Assembly (NCBI GenBank): GCA_965644295.1
Contig: CBFFRP010000238.1
Location: forward strand, 62,001 to 126,000
Source: Paraphysomonas bandaiensis
Lineage: Eukaryota > Chrysophyceae
DNA length: 64,000 nt
Direction: 5' to 3'
A program made the translations under genes and the position numbers. This document shows, piece by piece, positions 24,757 to 34,228 of the stretch. Below the pieces are notes generated by a model. The model did not search any database and was not told the origin of the DNA. It worked only from the letters and a program-made list of their open reading frames with translations. Position 1 is the stretch's first letter. Each line of letters opens with the position of its first letter.

Positions 24757-27346
24757 ATGGCACGTAAATCATGTATACTTACTAGTATAGCATTATTAGG
24801 TATCTTTATGTTTCTTAGTACATTATTTACAGTAGAAAACTATGGACATCATGAGTATCATTTCACACCCCGTAAAACATTAAATGATTTTACAAAACAT
24901 CTTTCATTAAATGATTCATTTACATTTAATCATAATTCTATACATGAATTACTTAATAAAACTAATTCTACATGGGATCCACATGGACAAGTACGTATCA
25001 CACTTGAACGTTTACGTAATCACAGTATGTCAGAGTTTTTTAAATCAGCTTTACATAGTAATTCACAACATGATACTATGAATTATGATTTATTGAATGT
25101 TTCATTTGAGTTTCCTGAGTTACCGTCATTTGAACAAATAAGAAACTCTACTGTGACGTTTCTCAAAGCAATAGAGGGGAGAATTGAAGGCGCGGTTGGT
25201 TATAATCACATTGATGGTGGCGATACCAGAAATAATTCTACTTCAGAAGATAACTTGGCTACATATACTAATCCTATTGACCCACCACCGTTGACTAAGC
25301 CGCCGCCTTCCAAACTGCAACAGTTGCTAGGGAATAGTCGTAGGGATCCATCTAATCAAGAGGTGGTTAGAACAGAGGGTATGTTACTTATCGAATTGTA
25401 AACTGTTGTAACATGGTATTGTAGACATGGGCAGGGATTCGAATGTGGAACGACGTGATCATGGTGAAAGTCGAAAGCAGAGTCAACATGCGGTGAATGA
25501 ACCAGGAACAATACCCTCCGCTTCTACATCTCCGCAACAATCGAAACTACAGAAATTACTTGGCCAAAAGCCAGTTCTAGATTCTGGAAGTGGTACTGGT
25601 AACCGTATGAGTACACCTCTTTCACCGACACCCAATGTGTCGTCAACGACTGGCTGGTCTAAGTTGCAGAAACTGCTCGGTCGTAAACACACAGAATTTC
25701 CAGATGCGGCTAGTGATCATAAGAGTACGACGAGGCAGCAAAATATGACATTACGAGCGATCCCTATTGAAGCGTCAATATCAGGGCAGTCAAAATATCA
25801 TAAACTTCTTAGCCATAACCACACAGCCGTTCCTGATTTATCGTATGACAACACCTCCCCTGATAACTCGATTGGGTTTAACTGTACGAAATCCTTCGAG
25901 CCAACATGTGATATGTTCCCTTATGTACGGTACTGGAAGAAAACTCTCAAAGCGGAGGATTGTCACAGATCTCCACTATATCGCTTGAAGCTGGAAAATA
26001 TGTCTGCATCCCCTCAAGGGGACCGTTACGTCGTTTTCCAGCCTGATTTGGGAGGTTGGAACAACATTAGAATGGCTGCGGAGACTGCCATGGTGTTTGC
26101 AATAGCGACTGGGAGAATACTTGTAATGCCTCCAGAGATAAACTTTTACCTGTTAGATAAAAACCCTCATGGCTTCAACAAGTCACTATTTGACAAATAT
26201 CTTAATTTGAGAAAGATTGTGGAACTCGTTGACATGATACCTATGAGGGAGTACATAAAGAGGCTAGTTAACTCTAAATTCCTAAATAGCACCACGGATA
26301 TTGATAAGTTTTCTAGGAATGGAAAGCATCTGTGGGCGTTCTTCGAGAAGAGCTGTTATACGAGAGATTACCATCCTGGTAGAATGTATTTCGGTTTCAA
26401 TATTACTAGGGATCCTGCCCATCGGTTCGGAACATTTAATCATGATGAGAGAATGAAAAAGCATGCGTCCCATAATAGACTCCTCGTAGAGTACAATAGA
26501 GAACTGGACAATCAGCCATGCATTTACTTTCCTGGAGACTACAGAGAACAGTATCGAATATTGACGCATTTTTATACTTATCTATTCTGGGCCGATCCGC
26601 ATGAGGAACATTTGTATAAGAGAATTGTCAGAGATAGGCTTCACTATCTTGACTCCATATTCTGCGGTGCAGGACAAGTAGTTAAACTTCTGTTGGCGGA
26701 GAGCCAAAAGATCATGAATAGCGAACATGGCATGTGTAATTCCGTATATGGACGACATAATCAGTCTCATTTAGCTTTGGAGAGCAATGTTGATGGTGTG
26801 TCATATAAGACTTGTCACGATAGAGTTACTCTGGGAGGCAACGTCAATGTGGGTCCCACTTATCACGCAATACATGTAAGAAGGGGAGATTTTCAGTACA
26901 CTAATACCAGACTTAGCGGAGAAAAGATATGGAACAATATAAAGCATTTGCTGAACAGCAGCGTTTCAAAAATTCTTTACATTGCTACCGATGAAAAGGA
27001 TACCTCATTTTTTGATTCTTTTAAAGAGGAATTTGAAGTTAGGTTTTTGAAAGACTACACCGCTAAGGCTAGGCTCAGAAAGGGAGAGTTCAATCAAAAT
27101 CATCTCGGAATGGTGGAGCAAATTATTTGTGCCAATGCACACACATTTGTTGGTACACCGTTGTCAACTTTTACGGGATACATAACGAGAATGAGAGGCT
27201 ACTATCGAGATGGGCGCTATTCGAACACGTATTACACGATGCCGAATACTATGTATCAGCTTCATACTCATCCAGAGTTAAAGGGGCCCTTCTGGGCAAG
27301 GGAATTTGCTCCTGGTCACAAAGATATTGATGATGATCATTTATAG
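24757..27346 (+). CDS. GDP-fucose protein O-fucosyltransferase family, type II membrane protein
   Basis: Two exons (24757-25378, 25425-27346; 46-nt intron) give 847 aa. Residues 5-24 are the membrane anchor (CILTSIALLGIFMFLSTLF). A long stem with many NxS/T sites follows, and in it a short motif SKLQ(Q/K)LLG occurs three times, plus a diverged SKYHKLLS. The catalytic domain starts near residue 410 with VVFQPDLGGWNNIRMAAETA, continues through GRILVMPPEINFYLLDKNPH, HAIHVRRGDFQY (the R-G-D type GDP-fucose site) and HLGMVEQIICANAHTFVGTP, the order seen in large O-FucT proteins of stramenopiles and some fungi. The enzyme would transfer fucose from GDP-fucose to Ser/Thr in the ER or Golgi. The acceptor is unknown. 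The first 400 nt are much richer in A+T than the catalytic part. Confidence 0.85.
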
Positions 27347-28661
27347 CTAACTCGCCTGTTGTATTCGCCGGTAGCGGTTTTGTGATAGTACACCCATAGT
27401 ACCTTGTACACTTATAGTAAAACTAGTTGTCTTACTTGTTACTTGTAATGAAAGTAACTTTGTCGACCACAGAATTTTCAATTGTTATTAGAAATAGCAA
27501 TCTATTTTTACCTACATTTTGCTCAATACGGTGCCGCAAAACAGGGTAACCATTAATGGTAGTCCAGTTCCCGGCAAATATAATGGCATTATTGAAAAAT
27601 ACCCCGGCAATTATAATTGCCATTAATGGCTCATTATGGTATACTTACAGCGTCTTTCAACTTTGGGAAAAAAGAATATATTATCAATGTTTTCTAGGTA
27701 AAATATGCATATTTTTAATGCTTTTTGAGTAAGAGTACGTTGTGATGTTATTGCTCAGGAATATTTTATAGAATATTGACTTTGACTTCGTTTATCACTT
27801 AGATTGTCGAAGAACTAGATAGATCACTTTTACAATTGTGTCGTGTTGCATAAAGTTTATCACCAACATTTTCACTTTTTATACAAATCACCGATAATCT
27901 TCAATCTTCTGTATCATTTTTTTGATTTCAGGATTTTTGATTCCGTAAGGTGAACCGCCCGGATGCTTGACTTCAGCACGCAGTCCAATACCCTGTATGC
28001 ATTTGAGATGGGCCCATTCCCGGATGCCTGTTTATTCATCAGAGCCCAAAGACATCTACGCAAGTGACACTTATGCTATATTTATGTATTATGAATTATG
28101 TAATTATTTAGGTTGCTACACACCAACCCAGATTTTGTGATTATAGTTTTTTACGTTTATTCATTGAGGTAATATATAACCAGTAATATACGTATAAATG
28201 TTTGTGTGCAATAAATCAACTCTAACAATTTTCTATCTAGTTTACAAGAAGACTTGTTCCATTTTTTATAATATTTAACCGTGCCCAGTAAGTGATTTAC
28301 TAACCAACATCGAATAATCACATATCCATATTTCATATCTATGTTCTATGTGGATATTGGTTTCTTTCTATTAGGCAGGATATGTAATATGTACAACACA
28401 ATTAGTTTGCTTAAGCTAGTTTCGATAATAAAAAGATGATGCTTGTTTCATCATGATGCTTGCTCTCAATAAAACACCAATTAATTAATGTCCGCTACAA
28501 CTTATCAATCAATCCATTAGACAGGCATATGAACCACTGCGACTTCTGCAAATAACGATGAACAAAGCAATGCAATGAACAGTGCGTAAGAACATAGAAA
28601 TTCAGCTTGCTACAGTGCCACAATCGAGATTACTCCTATCTACCAATTACATTGCTGAGGA
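27347..28661. other. Convergent intergenic region with dispersed repeat
   Basis: 1.3 kb between the fucosyltransferase and VPS53 stop codons. It holds one copy of a dispersed repeat (27949-28070, listed separately) and, near 27545-27640, two inverted CCATTAATGG words with CCCGGCAA..AT spacers. No gene seen. Confidence 0.5.
27949..28070 (+). repeat. Dispersed repeat family A, copy 1
   Basis: Matches the reverse complement of 49145-49264 over about 95 aligned bases: GGTGAAC-GCCCGGATGCTTG, then CCGGATGCCTG and AGCCCAAAGAC blocks in the same order. This copy has about 26 extra bases in the middle. The copies lie 21 kb apart in opposite orientation. Confidence 0.75.
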
Positions 28662-31232
28662 CTATTTAGGTTTTCCTAGCTTGAACTTCGGTAAATTTGA
28701 CAGGTTAGACGAAAAATGGGAAAATCCACCGCCAGCTTTGGCCTTGAATGACTCCACCGCATCGCCAAGTCTCGATGGGCTTTTCCCATTGAGATCCCCT
28801 GAGCTCTTGCGCTCTATGCTCGCCATTGAACTGAGATCGGAAGATGACCCAGAGACTTTGAGGTTTTTGATAGTTCGGAGATCACCGTCTTGGCCGTCCG
28901 GCCACATTATGTAAAAAGTCTCTTCGATCTGATCATCATCGCTGCAGATAAGTTTCAACACTACTTCAATCAGCCGAGCCTTCTTGCCCACCATTTCCAC
29001 ATATTTCTCTCCGATTGGCATACTTTGGCGCTCGTAAGATTTCGATGGGAGTGACATATGATGCAACTTTAGAAGCATTGGCTTTAGTTCGTTCAGATCA
29101 AGTAGAAGTTGCTCAGCCCCAACAACGCAAATCTTCTTCAGCCCCATTATTAGTGCAAGAAAGTGGTCTAAAAAATCACCACTGAAGCGATAGCACAGCA
29201 TCTCAAAACACTTCCACGATAGCACCTTTCTCAGACGAGGTATGATGCTACTAAGGCGGGAATTAAGCATTCGAATGTACGGGGAGCAGTCGCCGACAGA
29301 CGTCAGCTGGGCCCATGGAGTATTCACCATGTGTACCAGCACCTCATCAGTTCGTCCCAGCAAACCTCCAACCAAGACGTCCACGCCATGGGAGGATACA
29401 TCCTCAAACAACTCGACCTGAGCGCGCATATTTACGTCTCTCGCGTAGTCAGTCTGAATCTTAAGTGCGATTTCTGATTGCATCTGAGGGATGAGTGCAA
29501 TGCATCTCTCGGCGGTTACAACCGAGCGACAGGCAAGGATTTCTTCCTCTAGACTCAAAGCATGATGCGGACGACGACCATTAAGGGACGGTGGAGTGGT
29601 TGGACATAAACTGGTGCGCAGTGTCTCCGCATATATTTGAAAACAAACCTTGTACTCCATGGAGAGAGATACAAGTGGTTTACCCGTGGTGAATGAGGCA
29701 CAACGCAACAGAGAGCTGCGAATCGTCTGGAAAAGCATTTCGGCTGAGTTAAATACACTTTGGCAGGACGAGGTGTAGGCAATGAGATCCAACACTTCGG
29801 TTTTTTGAGATGCTGATTGGTTAGGTGAGGTGGTAGATGACGTAGACATCGTTCGAGAACGCGGAACGTGTAACCGCACATCTTCATTGACCAGTGATTG
29901 GATTAGAGATTGGACATTTCGACGCTCCGCCTTCACGAAAGGATCCAGATAATTGTCAAACATTGAACTCATTGCAGTACACCGATACGCACTAGTTCTC
30001 GACTCCGAATCTTGAGCCGAAACATATGAGGTAGTATTCATCGCAAACACACCATCATCGAACATCTTATGTACCTCCTGTTCAATAGCTAGAACACTTT
30101 TTAAGACCTGTACCACAAAATTTCCATGTTCTTGCACCAAAGAGGCTTCAATTTCCACTCGTTCTTCTGATTTAACCGGGGAAGAATCCCCACTGGACTC
30201 GCTCTCAGCAGTACGGGCTCGAATACTGCGCCCATGTTGATGTAACTTGTTCACTTCAATATCCAGCAGCATCTGAAGATGGACCGCTGTGCGACGACAA
30301 AAAAGCACATATAGCTTATACGTCAGGTCCCATTCGGAGGAAGTAATCCTCTGAATGTGAGGTGCAGAGGATGACCCAAGAAGACGGTAAAGCTCTTCCC
30401 ACCGCCGCTCCAGCTGCTCCTTATCGAGTCCGAAGAGGTCTCCACCTGGTATACCGCCGCGCAGTTGATACGGTAAGATTTGAACCTGTACCAATGTCTC
30501 CAGCAGATCTGTGACAGTCTCCTCGCCAAGCGTATCTACGACAATGTTTGCATTCCGCAACGAGTCTATCAGTGTAGATGCACGAGAGGACTGCACGATT
30601 TGTCCACCAGAAGAGTTGACAGGGATCTCATACCACTGTTACATGAACAAAAATTACCACAATATTTCTAAATCGATTGCAATACTCACAACGCCAAGTT
30701 CACGGTATCGTCGAAATATTTCACGCTTCAGCAAACATTTCGCTTCATCGACGCGGGCTAGTGAATTTCTAACCTCCTTGACACCGTGGAATGCAGTAGT
30801 TTCGGAGAGCTCATTGTCAATTATATCCAATATATTGTCAATGGTCCGAAAATCGAACTCCTTCACAGCAATCTGTAAATATATTACATAACATCTATGC
30901 ATATCGCAATATTAAACAATTACTTTATATTCCAATTCATCAATAGCTGAGTTCAATCGATCGAGTCTCATCATGAGATCACCATTGTCTGTTAGTTTAG
31001 AATGAGCAAATTTCAATTTCTCTGGATTTGATGCAATAATGTCAACATTTCTTTTGCATTTTTTAATAGAATTTAACATTCCAGTAATATGTTCAACATA
31101 TTGAGCAAATTCTTGTCCTGGATCACCATCTACATTATGACCTTCAGCTTTATCAATAATCACACTTTCAATATCAGTTATTTCATCATTTAATGTATTT
31201 AATATTTCATTAATATGATCTAATGCTGTCAT
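28662..31232 (-). CDS. VPS53: VPS53, subunit of the GARP/EARP tethering complex
   Basis: Three exons (31232-30924, 30872-30690, 30635-28662; introns 51 and 54 nt) give 821 aa, close to the usual length of VPS53. The start is the ATG at 31232; the frame stays open upstream but with AT-rich leader sequence. The N-terminus is a coiled coil (INEILNTLNDEITDIESVII), followed by FRTIDNILDIIDNELS and KCLLKREIFRRYREL as in the Vps53 N-terminal domain. The C-terminal signature is VVGAEQLLLDLNELKPMLLK, then a helix ending KARLIEVVLKLI, matching the family's VGAEQLLLDxxxLKxxLL. GARP tethers endosome-derived vesicles at the trans-Golgi; the Vps51, 52 and 54 partners are not in this window. The tail is Ser/Lys-rich. 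Confidence 0.88.
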
Positions 31233-31987
31233 TATGAATATTTTAATATGATTATATATATATATATATGAATATGTATGGAATTGAATTATATGGACTA
31301 AACTATAGTGATAATTATAGTTATACACTCGTAATAGAAGTATGAGACATTAATGATAGATAGATATAGATAAAATTCTTAATTTAATTATATTGAATCT
31401 TTATATGAATGTATGTGTATGTGATTGTTAATAATAATCTTATTGCTACTTGATCTACTGCAATATATGCACACATGACCACATCCATATAGAGAGCTGC
31501 TGCTGTCAATGGTGCCTACCTGGTATCGGCATCGTTAGTATATTTTTGTTTAAAGATGCCTCTAATATTGAGACAATAATTATTTGTATTTCTACCGTAG
31601 TTGGATATCAGTAATACAGTGTAAATTTGCTTCAAATCATTTCCGAAAAATGAAATGCTGATTGTTGATACGCTACACATCACACTACACCCGGCCCTGA
31701 AATACTACGACGTCTAGATGTACGACTATAGATCCAGATACTGTATTGTAAAATAGCCCATTTTATATCATACTTTACCAAAAAGTGGTGGTTTATACAG
31801 CAGATGAAAAATTGAGAATACAGTGTATGCGTGGACGGATACGTTGTTGTATCTGTTCATAGAACGTATTACTCGATATACGGTGTATTATTTTGTAACT
31901 GTATCTTGCACTTGTCAGCACATCCATATATTAAATACATTGATAGGCAATGCAAATAGGACTAAAGTAGGCATCATATACCTCTAA
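31233..31987. promoter_or_regulatory. Divergent promoter region with dispersed repeat, VPS53 / MRS2-like
   Basis: 755 bp. It contains a dispersed repeat (31500-31607) and TACAGCAG at 31796-31803. An (AT)n stretch lies next to the VPS53 start. Confidence 0.5.
31500..31607 (+). repeat. Dispersed repeat family B, copy 1
   Basis: About 105 bp that matches the reverse complement of 59207-59305 (shared core AAAGATGCCTCTAATATTGA with GTATATTTTTGTT before and AGACAA-AATTAT after). The copies are 28 kb apart in opposite orientation. Confidence 0.8.
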
Positions 31988-33424
31988 ATGATTCATTTCA
32001 GTGTGCGTCATGTTAGACGACACTTTAATTGTGTTTGGATGCGATGTGCCAGTGATCGAGCATTTGACTGCTTTGTAATCGGTCGAACTGGAAGTATCAC
32101 TAACATATCACTCACATTTGAAGACTTTAAACGAGATGGATTACATGCAAGAGATTTTTTTGCCCTCGATTTGTTCTCAGATATTTCTTCCTGTGAAACG
32201 CAAAAGAAACATAGCAACTCAACATTAATAACACCTTTTCTCTTCCTTCCAAGACCGGGTTGCATTATAGTATCAATGGGAAACATGAAGAGTATTATAT
32301 ACGCGGATAGATTATTGGTATTCAATCCCAATCGGCCTGTAGTTAAACAGTGGTCTAATGAAGTATGTGGACGAATACATGAATTCCCGGAAGATTCGTC
32401 AAGTACCTCTTTCGAACTCTGCATCCTTGAGGAGATTCTGAAAGAGATGTGCGAGATGTTCGATCGCAGACTGAGATTATTTACACCCCTTGCTGAGAAT
32501 CTTCTTTTGCGTATTGATAATGAATTTGACGCATTTGAGGGTGTTCAGAAACTTGTTCCCCTACAAGATGGAATGCAGGCATTCGAAATCGAAGTTAGGG
32601 AGGCTCGTGAAAATCTCCTCAAAATGCTAGAGAACGATGACGATATGCGGGCCCTGCTATTGAGCTCAAGTGTACGGAAATGCCCCTCAGAGAGCGAAGT
32701 TGCCGTTGAACTATTACTTGAGAGTTATGCGGCCCGTTTGTCCCATCTCCTACACAGCATCACCTATATACAGCAAAAAATGGTTTCTAGGTCTCAAATG
32801 GCCCAGATGAGTATGACTATGCAGAGAAATCGTATCATGCGTATGAATCTACACACTAGCATAGGAGCCATCACACTCGCCTTCTGCTCGGTGGTTACTG
32901 GCGTGTTCGGCATGAATCTTCCTAGTGGGTTGGAGGAAACGCATGGGCTATTCATACCAGCAGTTATGGTGACTTTAGCTGGTAGTGCACTTATTCATGG
33001 TACCATGTTATGGACCATATTTGGGGGTGGTCTCAAAAGGAAGTATGAGCAGGAAGTGGGATACATGGAAGCGATGAAACGTATGCTGAGTGACATGGGA
33101 AGTTTGGATCACGCCGTAAAAACCGCATTCGCATGTATAGATGGTAGTTCAGTTCATACTAAATATGTTGAAAATTTAGAGAAATCAGGAAATGAAGACA
33201 GCACGCATAGGCAATCATTGTCCTCAAGGGTAGTTAGCAAGGCCCTCTTTCGTGAACTGATTCAAGAAGCTCGAATTGGGGCACCTAAACGGCACATAAA
33301 TAGAAGTATCCCTGTTGTCGATGAAGTTGATGTATTTTTCGACCTCATGGACACAGACGGTGATGGTTTACTAGAAAGTCATGAAATTAATAAGCGTCGG
33401 TCATCAAGTAACGTGAGTAGCTAA
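31988..33424 (+). CDS. MRS2/CorA-type magnesium channel with C-terminal EF-hand
   Basis: 478-aa single-exon protein. The first 25 residues are basic with no acidic residue up to the first Asp (MIHFSVRHVRRHFNCVWMRC), as in mitochondrial presequences. The CorA/MRS2 features are a long helical region (residues about 140-290), the first membrane helix SIGAITLAFCSVVTGVFGMN ending in the GMN signature at residues 308-310, and a second helix FIPAVMVTLAGSALIHGTML. These pentameric channels carry Mg2+ across the inner mitochondrial membrane. Unusually, a canonical EF-hand loop (DTDGDGLLESHE, from residue 455) ends the protein, predicted on the matrix side if topology follows MRS2. An acceptor-like TTTCAG just after the first ATG leaves open an upstream exon. 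Confidence 0.85.
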   Translation: MIHFSVRHVRRHFNCVWMRCASDRAFDCFVIGRTGSITNISLTFEDFKRDGLHARDFFALDLFSDISSCETQKKHSNSTLITPFLFLPRPGCIIVSMGNMKSIIYADRLLVFNPNRPVVKQWSNEVCGRIHEFPEDSSSTSFELCILEEILKEMCEMFDRRLRLFTPLAENLLLRIDNEFDAFEGVQKLVPLQDGMQAFEIEVREARENLLKMLENDDDMRALLLSSSVRKCPSESEVAVELLLESYAARLSHLLHSITYIQQKMVSRSQMAQMSMTMQRNRIMRMNLHTSIGAITLAFCSVVTGVFGMNLPSGLEETHGLFIPAVMVTLAGSALIHGTMLWTIFGGGLKRKYEQEVGYMEAMKRMLSDMGSLDHAVKTAFACIDGSSVHTKYVENLEKSGNEDSTHRQSLSSRVVSKALFRELIQEARIGAPKRHINRSIPVVDEVDVFFDLMDTDGDGLLESHEINKRRSSSNVSS

Positions 33425-34228
33425 ATCACTCCGTTGGTGTCAGTTTCTTTTATGTTAGGGTGATAATAGAATGATTGCTCTAATATTTGTATAATATGTT
33501 ACATAGTTACGATCGCGAATGAAGAGTGATGTTAAACGCAATATTTAAGTATTTATGTCATGCTCTTGTTATGCATGCATTTTTGGATTTGCGTTTTGGT
33601 TTTGACATTGTCAGATCTTCGAACGTATGTGGGACACACTCCTATGTAATTGATAATAGCAATGTTTAGTTTTTAGCTTGTCGTACACTCCCTTGCGATA
33701 AACTCACGGTATGGCCACATTCCTTTTCCATTTCTATTAGGAGTCATTGATTCACGTATATCTCTTAACGCGTGAATACAACACACGTATACAATGAAAT
33801 ACCAAGTAGACTGAATAATTACCAAACTATACATGATACGCGACTGTACAAGATACGCACATGTGTGGTGCTAACGCTCTTCTCAAACGTGTCTTGCTAT
33901 TATATTATTAGGCCTTATCGTTCTATCTTTATCTCTAATAATATCAAGACTAACCTTAAATCTTATTTATTTCTTTACATGCAGAGAATGTTCCGGATTC
34001 TCAGACATTGTGATAATTTACATGAAAAAGTATAATGCTGATACTATCCAGAATACAATGCGCGCTAGCTCCGACTGATGAGGGCATAATGCGATGTACA
34101 CGATGCTGATATAGCACATGCGATATCTAGGAGGATTGAAGTTATTCAATTAGATATAGATGTGTATGGAAATTACATACAAAAATACGGTCAAGAAAGA
34201 AACGCTACGAAAAAACTATGTATAACAG
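33425..34228. other. Convergent intergenic region
   Basis: Spacer between the Mg-channel and GNAT stop codons. AT-rich; the open frame at 33772-34035 has no family resemblance and poor composition. Nothing else seen. Confidence 0.5.

Noticed and set aside
31225-31328. VPS53 start further upstream, adding MYNYNYHYS-like sequence
   Set aside because: The added residues are AT-driven (Tyr, Ile, Asn) and unlike a VPS53 N-terminus; the ATG at 31232 directly begins the coiled coil.
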